Assembly: GCA_964016985.1 (NCBI GenBank)
Contig: OZ024823.1
Location: 134,002,112-134,066,111, forward strand
Reading direction: 5' to 3'
DNA: 64,000 bases
DNA from: Anodontia alba
Taxonomy: Eukaryota; Mollusca; Bivalvia; Lucinida; Lucinidae
In this document: piece after piece, positions 12,169-23,840 of the stretch
How the letters are laid out: the number at the start of each line of letters is the position of its first letter
Position numbering within the stretch: position 1 is the first letter of the stretch
Position numbers and translations under genes: made by a program
Notes under the pieces: model-generated
The model's input: the letters and a program-made list of their open reading frames with translations, nothing else
Databases searched by the model: none
Told to the model about the DNA's origin: nothing

Positions 12169-13845
12169 ATGGATGTGCGACAACGGTTTGAAAATTTAGT
12201 AAAAAACAAATTCATGCATGATTTTGAATATTACCAACGCTGTTTCTCGTTTAGAACTTTATTTTATTCCTCAGCATTTTCCTATCGCTTCTGCTCATGC
12301 GGATACGAACATGAAAATATTGAATACATTTCACCTTCAGATGTTGTGAATGAAACAATGTACGAAAAGATCGTGCAATGCATTATCGACGGAAAATGTC
12401 AGCATGTCGACGGTGAACCGGAAGATCATGTAGCTGTGACAAAGGTTTATGGGATTCATGTAGCAGTGGCGGCAGGTACTGAAAGAGCAGTTGTAAACTA
12501 TGACGATAATACAGATTACCGAGGAATGGAACCGGTTGGTTTATTTGGTGTGCATCCATGTGCGATAGCCATATCAAAGAACAAATGTGGTGTTCTGTGC
12601 CACTTATTAAAGAGGTATCCGCCAATTCCGCAGCGCCGTCAATATATTGTGAGCGCTCAACGTCTGGGTGATGATAGTATGAAAATTCAGATTGTAATGT
12701 CTTGTCTGCTTGAGCTTTGTATTCGTCAGAACTGTTTGTTACTTTTGAAACGTTTTCTTCAACATTGGATTGAACCACTTAATCTCACCCAAGGTTTAGA
12801 AGTAACAATTAAGCATGACTTACCCTTTATGAAAACTATTTTGCTTGAGCACATAAAAACTCTAGTTCTGAAGGGGAGACATTACTATATGATTTCCTGT
12901 GCAGAGTCAACAATTGTTTTTAATAAACCAGACATATTACTTCAGATACTTCAATGGTCACCATCGCATGTGAGTAACGAAGATCTGAGACGTCTCTTCA
13001 AAGTTTGCCTGAGACTAGAACGTTATAATTGCGCAGCTATTTTGCGGAGTTTTCGCAATTTTGATGAGCGAGATATGAAATACGGTAATGCTTTGTATCA
13101 ACTACTTTTATATTTAGAAAGTGATTATGCTGTAGCCAGGGATGAAATTAAACCAATCTTGAATAGGAGACTGCACTTACCAAGCCTGGGTTATAAAGTG
13201 TTCCGATACTTTGAACCTGGAACAAAAACACTCACAGAATTTTCAAAGGACAGTAAGCGTACGTTAAAATTAGTTTTTGAACATGGAGCCGATATTAATA
13301 TGTTTAAATACTCACCCTTAAAAAGTCTTCTTCGTCTTCATTCTCAGAATTACCAAATGTTTTATAAGGTACTTCGAGAACTCATAGAATTTATTTTGGG
13401 TGAAAATCCTGACTTAGAACACGCTCAAAGCAGGGTTGAAGGTCAAAAAGACATACTGGATTCTGCTCTTCGAATAGATCTTATTTTGAAACAGCCTTGT
13501 AGACTGACACAATGTCTCCCAGGAGAATATGTAATGGATAATGAATTACATACATATTCCAGACATACTAATTATGCATTACACTTCATAGCCCCTTTGT
13601 TCATAGAATGTGGTTTAAAATTCAAGAAGGAGAAGCTGTCAACCTCAAAAGACAGAAGACTTCATTCTGCAGAGCTTGAGTATTTACGACAGTGTGCAGA
13701 TACCCCTCGATCACTCAAGAAACGCTGTAGGGACGTTCTGCGGAAGCATTATATAGGACGTAAGATACACGCCTATGTAGCTATGACAAACGTTCCCACA
13801 CCAATTAGAAATTTTATCCTTCTTAAAGACGTTCTGCTGATGTAA
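12169..13845 (+). CDS. ankyrin-repeat/SOCS-box-like protein
   Basis: Uninterrupted 558-codon frame in one exon, the longest intact ORF in the window. The C-terminal 46 residues (513-558) fit a SOCS box. The BC-box stretch SLKKRCRDVLRKHY matches the SLxxxCxxxxR pattern that binds Elongin B/C, and VPTPIRNFILL resembles the Cul5-box (LPxP-like). The region before it is helical and repeat-like. One ankyrin-type segment is legible near residues 365-385 (LVFEHGADINMFKYSPLKSL) and another near residue 124 (GVHPCAIAISKNKCGVLCHLL). SOCS-box proteins with ankyrin repeats recruit substrates to Cullin-5 ubiquitin ligases in the cytoplasm; the substrate here is unknown. The start has G at -3 and +4, a favourable context, and no upstream in-frame extension is evident. 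A polyadenylation signal follows 132 bp after the stop. Single-exon structure could mean an old retrocopy or a bivalve-specific expansion. The ankyrin repeats are diverged, so the exact ASB relation is uncertain. Confidence 0.82.
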   Translation: MDVRQRFENLVKNKFMHDFEYYQRCFSFRTLFYSSAFSYRFCSCGYEHENIEYISPSDVVNETMYEKIVQCIIDGKCQHVDGEPEDHVAVTKVYGIHVAVAAGTERAVVNYDDNTDYRGMEPVGLFGVHPCAIAISKNKCGVLCHLLKRYPPIPQRRQYIVSAQRLGDDSMKIQIVMSCLLELCIRQNCLLLLKRFLQHWIEPLNLTQGLEVTIKHDLPFMKTILLEHIKTLVLKGRHYYMISCAESTIVFNKPDILLQILQWSPSHVSNEDLRRLFKVCLRLERYNCAAILRSFRNFDERDMKYGNALYQLLLYLESDYAVARDEIKPILNRRLHLPSLGYKVFRYFEPGTKTLTEFSKDSKRTLKLVFEHGADINMFKYSPLKSLLRLHSQNYQMFYKVLRELIEFILGENPDLEHAQSRVEGQKDILDSALRIDLILKQPCRLTQCLPGEYVMDNELHTYSRHTNYALHFIAPLFIECGLKFKKEKLSTSKDRRLHSAELEYLRQCADTPRSLKKRCRDVLRKHYIGRKIHAYVAMTNVPTPIRNFILLKDVLLM

Positions 13846-13976
13846 AGAAACTCCAAGACTATTTTCTACACTGTTTTGTTTGAAGAACTGCTCTTTAGAT
13901 ATTTTAGATGTTTGTCCGCCTGTACAAAACAGATAACCGTTAATATTCTGTAAGGAGTGAACAGTACGGCTTAGAT

Positions 13977-13982
13977 AATAAA
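13977..13982 (+). terminator. polyadenylation signal AATAAA
   Basis: Canonical hexamer 132 bp downstream of the stop at 13845. It fits a short 3' UTR for the SOCS-box gene. Confidence 0.5.
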
Positions 13983-14009
13983 ATGTAGTTGACCTATTTT
14001 CCACTTTTA

Positions 14010-14215
14010 CAAAACAATAGTAATAGGGCTTCAGCTTATTGAGCCCGTTCCGGGATATTATAAACTTTAAGTGTCACTGATGAGGCCTTCTTGGCCGAAA
14101 CTAGCTAGTCTGTTCCATCATTTTGTTTTTTATTTTCGCATGTGTTCATTGATCAGAAGGGTCATTCCTATTAAAATCTGATCAAGCACATTCGTTGATC
14201 GATTTCGACTCTATG
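14010..14215. repeat. dispersed repeat, single unit of the 60-kb family
   Basis: Contains 'gagcccgttccggg', 'tcactgatgaggcc' and 'cgaaactagc', as do the tandem units at 60240-61060 and fragments at 59600 and 62200. Non-coding. Confidence 0.65.
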
Positions 14216-14941
14216 ATCCAATGAGAGTTGCTTTGCTGCCATTAATACTGTTACCACCGCTCACACTAACCCGCTACCTAGAAGGCTTGGTTGAGTGTTG
14301 GTATTATCATAAAAATAACTGATAATGAAATATATACCAAAATTAAACCCACATTATACAGTTTAAAATGGGGTATATAGTAAAAACTGCCATATCCGAC
14401 ACCTGTATTTACCTATTTACCGACACTTTCTCCTGATCCCAATGAAAATCCCGTTAACTCTAATGTTAATGGGAATTACCTATCCACAAGAAAATCCGAT
14501 TTACTGATAAATACCTAAGATAGAGATGAACAGTGTATAAAAGGTACCAATTATTCAAAAATTAACGGACATACTTTTATTTATAGTTGCTGTCGTGAAC
14601 GCTGAGCAGGCTGCGCTGGCATGTGCAGACTGATCAGTCCTTTTGTGGCAACAGACGCAATGTGTAGTTTAGTTTATACGAACAAAAACAGTGCAGGGTG
14701 GGAATAGCCAATTCGTTATGTGCGGTACCATATGAATATGTAAGCTGAAAAATTAGGTTTTACATACGCAACACGTGAACATACGCAGGAACATGCAGGC
14801 ATGCACACACCCACATACATACGCAAGTTTTTTTTCTTTTATGCTAAACATTAATTTAAATCAATGTTATTAAAAATGTAATGTCTTTTAGGCTTGTAAG
14901 ACAAATTTTCTACTATTTTTGTTCCGTCTGCGGAGTATAAT
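14216..14941. other. no gene seen
   Basis: No gene. A fragment near 14600 ('gctgagcaggctgcgc') belongs to short palindromic repeats scattered across the window. Confidence 0.45.
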
Positions 14942-15049
14942 CCCAGCTAGCATTCTACGTAAATCTATATCGGACCGTCGTCGGCCCGTCAGGGTAGCTG
15001 ACGGGCCGATGACGGCCCGATATAGATTTACGTAGAATGCTGACTGGGA
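14942..15049. mobile_element. short fold-back element, second copy
   Basis: Near-perfect hairpin from 'cccagctagcattctacg' to 'cgtagaatgctgactggga', joined at 'cccgtcagggtagctgacggg'. Same family as 10670-10776. Each arm differs from the other copy by changes that are mirrored in its partner arm. Confidence 0.85.
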
Positions 15050-15672
15050 TGTTACTTAAAGCTATTCCGATTTCGTCTGATCAGGGCACGGAGTTACTAA
15101 AAGTTGAAGTTCATCCAAATCTACTCTCCCTCTGATCATAATTTGGAAATCGGGTGTATTTGACAATTGGTATGTCAGTGACATTTAGGATTGCGACATT
15201 TGGAATGTCATATCCCTGATTGTCATTCAAACATTATAATCAGTATAGAGCCGTCTATATGGAAATGGAGTTTGCATATGACATTAAGTGGGCGACGTTG
15301 CCGACGGTTAGCGACGCCCACCGTCGACCAAACCAACGTCATTAAAAGGGAAATAAGTTAGGATGTCACTACGATGGGTCTATCATGGCGCCGAGGACTC
15401 AGCCTCGACGTCAGTCACACACTATACAGTGTGTCATCGGAGAATAATGCGTAGAATCATAACAGCAAACTTCATTTTGTATTATTGTAGGATGTCCTTA
15501 GTCTCTGTTTTTTGTTTATTGTAGTTGTGTCCTTCCAAGAATATTTTGATGTTTCCGAGAACGTTTTGATGTTCAATAACTAAATAGAGAACAGGAGATC
15601 GAGCAGAGGCCGACAAACGAATTCTTAGAAAACTGTCTCCCTGAAGTTTAAGTTCATCAGGAAAAATCTTAC
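15050..15672. other. no gene seen
   Basis: Non-coding, no supportable structure. Confidence 0.45.
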
Positions 15673-15950
15673 ATCACGAAAACATGCCTATATAATTTTG
15701 ACTCCATTAAACCCCACTTTTATATAATAAAACTGGGGTTTACAGGGGTATACATTATCTTTCTTATTTTTGCTCAGAACATAGATTGTGGGTACTCGTT
15801 AGAACCGCCTCGCTGAGGCGGTTCTAACGAATACCCACAATCTATGTTTTGAGCAGAAATATGAAAAATATCAGAATTTTTTTATCTGAAAATTTTCATT
15901 TTTGGGTGGTAAAATTTTCAGTATATTTGAATAGGCATATTTTCGTAATG
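15673..15950. mobile_element. MITE with internal hairpin, family M1 copy 1
   Basis: 278 bp. Terminal inverted repeats: atcacgaaaacatgcctat on the left, complement of ataggcatattttcgtaat on the right. The centre is a strong hairpin around 'gaaccgcctcgctgaggcgg' flanked by 'acatagattgtggg' on both arms. Full or partial copies are at 37590-37857, 43838-44164 and 59660-59936. No transposase frame. Confidence 0.85.
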
Positions 15951-16499
15951 GGTCTCAATGATCAGTAGAATATATACAGCGCGTAGGCCGTGTTAAAATA
16001 GAATAGAGTATGGGAAGAAACGCGTCAAATATGAGCGCTCCAAATAAAGTGAAAAGTGGGACAGGGCTCTAGAGCAAATAGAAAGAAAGTGTACAGATAT
16101 CGTAAGGTGAAAGAAGGGAAGGCAGGCAGGCAATCTCTTCACATTGGCACAGAATTCTCCTCATTTTGGTTGGGGTAATACTGAGTGTATAAAATTGATT
16201 AACTAAGCCAGGTTAATCAAGTAATATACCCAGTATAAGTACCCAACCGTGCCAACGTGAAAAGACTTACTTGGAATTGTATTGTTGTCTGTATTGTGTT
16301 ATATATGTTGTAAATAGTACGTATATGTAAAAAAAAGTTGTTAAAAATTCAAACTTTATTAGAGTCTTCTGTGTAGTGGTACAGTTAGGCATCTCCCAAA
16401 CCGGAACTTAATCAAATTGAAATCACCCTCGGTGCGTTTTGGCTGCCTATGGTGTAACATACGACAAGGTCTAATTTGCGTCCCTATATATTATATTGA
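15951..16499. other. no gene seen
   Basis: Non-coding sequence. Nothing supportable. Confidence 0.45.
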
Positions 16500-16830
16500 A
16501 AATCATTTGTTTTCAACATATATTAAAGACTAATGCCTGAAATAACTGTGTATTATTAAAGCAGTAAAACTTTTGTTATAAAACAAAATGTCCCGGGGAT
16601 TATCTACCCTTGCCCCTGGACTAGATATATATGTGTATAAAACCGTGTCGTCTTTAGACGTCTTCTCTGAAACCACTTGAACAATTTTCACCAAATTTGA
16701 CACGGGGCCTTCTGTTAAAGGTGTATTGAAAGTTTGTTCAATGTAGACTTCTGCTCCCCAACGTAGGGAATTTTGCAGACAGTCTTTTTTAAAGATTATT
16801 CTTTTCTGCATCGAATAAGAGTTGTTTGCA
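16500..16830. repeat. diverged copy of the 20.8-22.0 kb tandem unit
   Basis: Shares an ordered series with the 21-kb array: 'attaaagactaa', 'ggggattatct', 'tctgaaaccacttga', 'ggccttctgt' and 'gtgtattgaa'. Minus-strand ORFs here are incidental. Confidence 0.65.
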
Positions 16831-16869
16831 CTTTGTACTTTATGGCGTAACGTAGTAACACTTGTTATA

Positions 16870-18178
16870 TACGTTATCTTCACCAGTTACGTAATTCTAT
16901 TTGCTAAAATACTACGTTAATTTATGCTACAAAGCTATTTTTCAATCATTATAAATTATAGCTGAACCAAACCATGCATCAAATGTAAAATATGTTTACT
17001 TTTGGTTTAGCTGAGCAGATAAAAGTAAGATACGTAACATGCACAATAAATGAGCAGTTTTGTTGCAAAGAGAACACAGTGTTTCGTATGTATAGCTTTA
17101 TAACATGCAAACATGCATAATTGTATAATTATACAGAACTATGAGCAAATAACTGTTGTAGGGTTTGTTGGCTTATTTGAACAATTCTAGGTAACATACG
17201 TAACAAAACGATGGGTTTGAAAGAAATTTGGTAGGGCTGTAAGCTACCAATATGAAAAAAAGATATCAAGATATCTTCAAGATGTTTAATCTGGAAAGAA
17301 ATACTACCAACATATTTTATATTAAAAATTCAGCTTTAACGCATCAAATAAAATGAACTACGCTCGTATCACTGTAATAAATGTGACATACTACTTTATT
17401 TCTCTAGGACTTCATCATAAAGTACGGATTTCGACAAAACTAATGATCAATGCTCATATAATTAACACGCATTTTGGAGTTCTCACTTCCATTTTCTTGT
17501 TCTCTTATCAGGCAGGCGTTTGAAAATGAGTGCAGTACTGCTGACCAGGCTGTTTACCTGAATGCAATAATCAGCATTTCAGTACTTAAAGAGTATTTAT
17601 AGGAGTATACTTAGTAATGCGCATCACGCCTGTAACACTGTTTCACACATGAAATTTTGTCTATGAAGTGTTTCGTCGTAAGTGATGACTGAACTTTACT
17701 TTGTTTTGGAATTTAGCAATATGCCAATGATAAAAGAAAATCACAGTAACCTTTTGTTATATTTGTTTCATATGTTACATATTGCAAAGATAACGCAGGA
17801 TGGTTTAAACGTAGTTCTGTCCAATAAATAACGCTGCTTGGCATGTTTTTATGGATGTTACAATGCGTCATTGGTACTCTAGTGAAATAAATAAATAAGA
17901 AAAAATGCTTGATATTGTAGCTAAGAACAAAAAATTTATTGAAAAGGGCATGCTTTGCATATTTTACCTCAGACATATACGCCTAACGCCAAGATACAGA
18001 AGCCGATTGAATTTTGTTATATACGTTACCTTATGTCAGAGGTTTTATGAAAAAAAAAAAATGGAAACAATATTTGAAACATTTTTTTTTTTTTTTTTGC
18101 ATTCCGGTCGTATTTACAGGTGCAGCCAAACCAAAATAAAATGACTATCATGAAAACATCTTGTCTTTGCTGTTTATA
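16870..18178. repeat. 1.6-kb diverged tandem duplication, unit 1
   Basis: Matches 18491-19935 in order along its length: 'acgtaattct', 'gcataattgtataattata', 'ggacttcatca', 'gcagtactgctga', 'cctcagacatatacgc' and 'catatttacaggtgcagccaaa'. Corresponding points are about 1.65-1.75 kb apart. Both units keep several 'acatacgtaac' words. No conserved reading frame was found. Confidence 0.78.
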
Positions 18179-18180
18179 AC

Positions 18181-18490
18181 TAACGGCCTTGGTGGCTCAT
18201 TTGGATGCGCCGTCCGACTGGAGACCAGGAGGTCGCGGGTTTAACCCCCGCCGAGGTCGGCAACATTCTTTCGTGGAGATTGATCATGAAATATTTTCTA
18301 CCGTCATTCTCTCCCTTCCGCTGATTCAAGAAGGCAGTTGTCAGTTTCTGGCGCAAGAATGTGAACAATACTGGTTAACCGCTTAGAGGACTAAGCCTGC
18401 CCAGTAAACGTGTGGTTAGGTAAACTGACCGCGCTCGACATGACCCCATTGGGTTGACTGGGCTGTAAAACCTCAGTACAAACAAAAAAC
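18181..18490 (+). mobile_element. tRNA-derived SINE, near full length
   Basis: A tRNA-like head (18183-18262) has an A-box-like TGGCTCATTTGG and a B-box-like GGTTTAACCCC. The same body as 1-285 follows, with an A-rich tail ending about 18490 ('aaacaaaaaacc'). It lies exactly at the junction of the two 1.6-kb tandem units. No target duplication was resolved. Confidence 0.85.
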
Positions 18491-19935
18491 CTGGTAGTGT
18501 TACGTAGTTACAAGCTTGTTAAATGCGTTAACTGTCACCATATTTACGTAATTCTTATTATTTGCTAAAATACTATACTAATTTATTCAACAAAGCTATT
18601 TTTCAACAATTATATATCATACCAGAACCAAACGGTGCCCAAAAAGTAAAATATGCTTACTTTTGGTTTAACTGAACGGTTTTAGGTAACATACGTAACA
18701 AAATGATTAAAAATGCACAATAAAGGAGCATTTTCCTGTAAAGAATACACATTGCTTCGTAAGCATATGTGTCTGTCTAAAGGTAAACATGCATATAATT
18801 GTATAATTATATAGAACTGTTAGCATTTAACAATTCTGGGTAGCATGCGTAACAAAAGTGGGGTTTAAAGAAACTTGGTAGGACTGTTAAGCTGCCAGTA
18901 GACAAATATCAATAAGTTATAAGATTGCTCAGCCTTGAAATATCACTTACATGTCCTATATCAAAGCTTACATATACTGCATCAAATAAAATGAGCAATC
19001 ACTATGTATGTTTTGATGTAACAATGTAACAGGTGATTAAATTACTCTTCTGGTACCAATGTGACATACAACTTTATTTTTCTAGGACTTCATCAGATCG
19101 TACGGAGTTCGACAAAACTAACAATCTACTCGTACTTTAAAGCAATGCACGTATTTTATATTTTCCACTTTCCGTTTCTTGTCTTCTTATCAAGCGGGCA
19201 TTTCAAAACGACTGCAGTACTGCTGACGGAGCCATTTCTCTAAATGTAATAATCAGTATTTCAGCACTTACGTATTGTTTATGGGAGTATATTTAGTAAT
19301 GAGTGTCACGCACGTAACACTGTTGCGATTATGAAAAATTGTCTTTGAAGTGTTGTGACATAAGTGATGACTGAACTTAACATTTGTTTTGGATTTAAGC
19401 AATATGTCCATAAAAGGAAATCACTGTAACATGTGTTATATTTGTTACATATGCTAAATATTGAAAAGATAACTTAATTCTGTTCGATAGATCACCCATT
19501 GCAAAAAGGTCATAAACCAAATCTTTTTTTTTTTTTTTTTTTTACGGTTTCATAATTTTATATGTACTTTACGAAATTATCCTTTTCGAGGTTGTCTGGC
19601 ATATTTTTATGTATTTTACAATGCACCATTGATAAGCTGCCGAAATATTTAAATAAAAAAGGACTTGACATTGTCGCCTGGAGCAATAATTTTATTTAAA
19701 ATGCATGCCTTTGCATATTTTCCTCAGACATATACGCGTAAAACCAAGATATAGGTTCTGAAGCCGATTTTTTTTTGTTACATACGTCACCTAGTGTCGG
19801 ACGTTTTGTGAAGTGCACAAACAACATTTGAATTCATTTCTTATTTATTTATTTTATTTTTTTATTTTTTTATTTTATTTTGTTTTCGTTTGCATTCGGG
19901 TCATATTTACAGGTGCAGCCAAACTAAAATGCAAA
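18491..19935. repeat. 1.6-kb diverged tandem duplication, unit 2
   Basis: Second unit of the duplication described at 16870-18178. It contains a poly-T run near 19525 and a T/A-rich simple stretch near 19845-19885 that are expanded relative to unit 1. Confidence 0.78.
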
Positions 19936-20388
19936 ACAAAATGTCAATAATGGATTTATAAGCACTTTTGTTATGAAAACAGCTTCTTGTCATTGATATT
20001 TAAAACTGGGTTGTAACTTGAATAACAGAATAACAGCTATACTAAAGCACATTGGATAATAAAATTCATTTTTCTTTTATCTGAAATAACAGTAAAATAT
20101 CTATAAACTGCATTTACACTGAATTTTAAATGATGTCCAGGAAAGGCTTAAAAGCTTATGATGTAGAGTAGTTTTGCAATTTTTGGAGAAAATCTTTATT
20201 TGATAACGTCTGTTACAATCTGGGAGACTGGGGTTTGCCATCCAAAGATTGTCTGTTTTAGCTGACATACTAAGTTTTTTTGAGAATGTATACATAGCTG
20301 TCAAATTTGAATAAGATAAATGCTTCTTCTTGGGTCACAAACTTTGACTCTTTTCTCATTGAATTTAGTGGGGGTAACGTAAATAGCA
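19936..20388. other. no gene seen
   Basis: Non-coding; no structure seen. Confidence 0.45.
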
Positions 20389-20617
20389 GGGCCCAGTTGT
20401 TCAAAGCGTCGTTAGCTTAACGAGCTCGTTAAGGGTCATTTCGTTAACTGTTTTAGCGGATTCAATATACAATATTCTGATATCTTTTGCTGAAAAAATG
20501 TGAGTAGCTTTTTCACATTTTTTCAGCCAAGAATTTCAGTATATTTGCATATCACTTGATGTAAATTTTAACGAATCGTTAACTAACGACATCGTTAGTT
20601 TTGAACAACTGGGCTCA
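20389..20617. mobile_element. MITE with 'gcccagttgttcaaa' termini
   Basis: Inverted ends: 'gggcccagttgttcaaagc' on the left and 'ttttgaacaactgggct' on the right. Sub-terminal 'cgttagcttaacgag' pairs with 'cgttaactaacgac'. A diverged relative is at 33848-34020. No transposase. Confidence 0.8.
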
Positions 20618-20759
20618 GAATGTTACACACATAGGCTACCAGATACAGGGTGCAAAAACGTTTATTTTACACAGTAGACATTGCTTTTTTAAGATAGGAT
20701 ATGTCTGCCAAAATTCTCTAGGGTTAGGGAGGGGAGGGGTTATCGCTATCTGGCCAGAA

Positions 20760-21990
20760 GTCTAATGGTTCTTCACCATTGAACAAGATGGCCCGTAAAT
20801 GGTAAAAAGCGCTTAAAAATCTTCTTCTCAGAACCAAGAAAGCTTTGAGGCTGTGTCTTGGTTTACAGCATCGGAGACTCAATGTGTACCAAGTTTGTTC
20901 ATATGATAATTCCAGGATGACCTTTGACCTTTTTATGGCAAAGTCAAATCTGCTTCCCCATATATATGTTCAAGAAAATGTTGAAAATGTTGAAATTTTT
21001 TTTTTTTTTTTTTTCAAAATGTGCGAAAGACTAACGACTGAAACAAACTGTATGATTAAAGTAGTATAACTTTCCAGTTACAATCAAAATTCTCCCGGGG
21101 GTTATCTGCCTTGTACCCCCCGCCCCCCCCCCCCGCCCCCCCCACCCCCCCCCCCCCCCAAAAAAAAAAAAACAAAAAACAAAAAAAAAAACCCTCCGCC
21201 CACTCCTCAGGGCTATATACATATATAAAATTGTGTAATCTAAACTTTTTCTCTGGAACTGCTTGACCAATTTTACCAGATTCTTACTTAGGGCCTGCTG
21301 TCGAAGGGGTATTGAAATTTTGTTCAGATGGTTCCGCGCAATGCCCATATATGGTAAGAAGCACTTAAAAAGTTTTCTTCTCCAGAACCAAGACAGCTTT
21401 AAGGCTGAATATAGCATTGGGGACTCAAGGTCTACCAAGTTTGTTCAAGTGATGATCGGATGACCCTTGACCATTTTACGGGACGGTCAGATTTGCATCT
21501 CAATACATTTGTTTGGGGGAAATGTTGAAAGATAATTTCTCAAAATGTGTTAAAGGCTAATAGTTGAAATTTACATTGTACAATAAAAGTAGTAAAACGT
21601 TTTAGTTACAAACAAAATTTTGTCCCTAGGGGTTATCTGCCTTTGCTCCTAGGCTGTATACATATATAAAGTTATGTAATGTTTAAATGTGTCTGAAACT
21701 GTTTGACGTTCCACCAGATTTCACATGGGACCTTCTGTCAAAGGCGTATTGATAATTTGTTCAAATGTCAAATGGTTTTGCACTATTGAACAAAATTGCA
21801 GCCATGCCCATATGTAGTAAAAACACAATTAAAATCTTCTTCTCCAGAACTAAGAAGGTTTTCAGGCTGCTGAATCTAGGATATAGCATTGAGGATTCAA
21901 AGTCTTTCAAATGTGTTCAAATAATGATCCTAGAATGACTTTTGACCTTTTTATGACACAATCAAATTTCTGTCCTAGTTGCTTGCATTA
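20760..21990. repeat. tandem array of ~0.3-0.5 kb diverged units
   Basis: At least two and a half units repeat the order 'cttctccagaac(c/t)aagaa', 'ggctaa', 'ggggttatctgcc', 'aactg(c/t)ttgac', 'cttctgtc/ctgctgtc', 'gtattga'. A further copy is at 16500-16830. This kind of array is common in bivalve introns and intergenic DNA. Confidence 0.7.
21115..21159. repeat. C-tract with G-quadruplex potential on minus strand
   Basis: 45 bases almost entirely of C, broken by two G and one A, followed by an A-rich tract to 21192. The minus strand has many runs of three or more G. Confidence 0.9.
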
Positions 21991-23506
21991 CTTGAAGAAT
22001 GTTGCATGACATCTGCAGATATACAATGGCAATTTTACTTAAGTGAACGAATCGTGGCCCATGGACCTCTTATTTTTATAAACTGTTATCTCCCCTGTTC
22101 ATTAATCGGCGCTGTTAGAGACTGATTATTGCACGTGATTTTTCATGAAATAACGTTCAGTAGAGGATACAGGTTTATATCCTCATGTTGTTTACTACTT
22201 CTGGCCAGAAACAACGATGATGGATGTGAAAACCCTTCATATAACATATCAAGAGAAAATAACATTTAGGTTAATAATTCATCAATGGGTGTAAAGACAG
22301 GATCGAAAGATTAAGTGTTGGCAGAAACTAAGGTAGTATAATGGTGTTTTTTTTTCAAATGACACAAAGCCAGTTTTCTTGATTTGTGATTCCTCTTCTT
22401 TAAGTCCATTCACCCATCATCTGGAAATAGAAATAGCAAAGACATGCCGATACGGGAATCGGCATCATCAGAGGCATCCATATATGGCTACAGTCAGGTT
22501 TTCTGTGTCGATGCGCGATTCCTGGATATTCTCCGGGTGATGCATCCAAACCGGATCGGCGTATTGACACCATACGCTGTTACTATGCTACAATTTTACC
22601 AGTGTGGTTTTTAATGACATATTCTACCTGTCATTCTTCGTTGCCACGCACGGTTTTAGAGAAAGTGACTTTGACTACTATTCAATTTCGTATTCATCCG
22701 CGCACAAAAATAGACCCACTGTTTCAATGTGTGTATATTAGTACGCCATTGAAGAGCTGTCCATACAAAAGTAGTGCAACTTGTGCTTGATCTATGGCGA
22801 GAGTCGCTGAGAAAACCTGTCTTAATATATGTGCGAACAAAAAAGGCGCAGATCAGCCTGCGCGTCCGCGCAGGCTGTTCAGCGTTTTTGTTGTTCGCTG
22901 CAGCTCGTTTTTTTTCGACGAAGAAGCGTCTCACAAACTTAAATGGAGAACAGAATGATACCTGGAATTTATTAGTTTTTCATAGAATCTGTCATTTCAG
23001 GGCTATTCAGCCCTTTGATACTTTATAGCAATGTGTTCAAAAGTTAAAGGCGGATTGGCAATCAGTGAATGCTGATCCGGGTCTACGCTGTTCGGTCAGC
23101 CCTGTCTGTCCGAAAACTTAGGATCATTACGGAGTGATCGTGTTCCTTGGAATAATTTATTGATTGTGTTTTTGGCTAGATGTTATCGGTATTTTGTTCA
23201 TCTTGTTTGTTTGACTGGGTGGCGGACTGCAGTCTTCAATCACAGCAGTATGTACAAATTGCATGCACCAAACTTTGAGCAATATGGATTGTAATTCTGA
23301 TCCCGGGCTTCTCTAATTTTTTTATGAGACTTAAAACCCGGTTCTTCTCCGGATGTAATTTAAGATGTCATGTCTCCATAGGACTTTAGCTGGCGATGGG
23401 ACCAAATCCCGCAACTCACCTACCCCCCACCACTCCCAACACCGCCCCCCCCCCCCCACCCCACACACACACACTCACTTGCTCGAATGCTGTCGATGAA
23501 GCTCCG
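21991..23506. other. no gene seen
   Basis: Short palindromic fragments (near 22450 and 22845-22880). ORFs of 60-90 codons lack protein-like features. A CA/C-rich stretch lies near 23415-23470. Confidence 0.45.
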
Positions 23507-23583
23507 GTCCCGAGGTTATAAAACGTTTCTCATGCTCAACTCCTGATCATGAAATTTGTTCTGTTAACAAATAACAAAAAAAA

Positions 23584-23615
<32 letters not shown>

Positions 23616-23760
23616 AAAGAAGAAATTCTATCACAAAAAAACTGAAAATGATATTTATCCTGCTAATAATATTGAAATGACAACAATTATTGGCATTTTG
23701 ATATTTATCAGCAGGATAAATTTCATGCTCAAGGGAGGATGAAGTTGGCTAGCTGTAAAA
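23507..23760. mobile_element. fold-back element, family 'cgaggttataaaac', copy 1
   Basis: The left end 'cccgaggttataaaacg' and the words 'catgctcaact' and 'atcctgctaataatatt' recur, inverted, toward the right end ('atcagcaggataaatttcatgctc'). An A-rich tract of about 40 bp lies inside. Related copies are at 26596-26827, 41200-41441, 41521-41737 and 49827-50084. Confidence 0.7.
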
Positions 23761-23840
23761 GTGGTTTAACCCCCCCCCCCCGCCCCCCTCCCCCTTCGGT
23801 GGTGGTTTATTCTACTGACCGTTCCCTAACGGTGGTCCCG

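Noticed and set aside
16530..16883. 117-codon minus-strand ORF
   Set aside because: It overlaps a diverged copy of the 21-kb repeat array whose other copies do not keep the frame.
21031..21438. 135-codon minus-strand ORF with a Gly-rich segment
   Set aside because: The Gly run is the translated C-tract; the remainder belongs to a non-coding tandem array.
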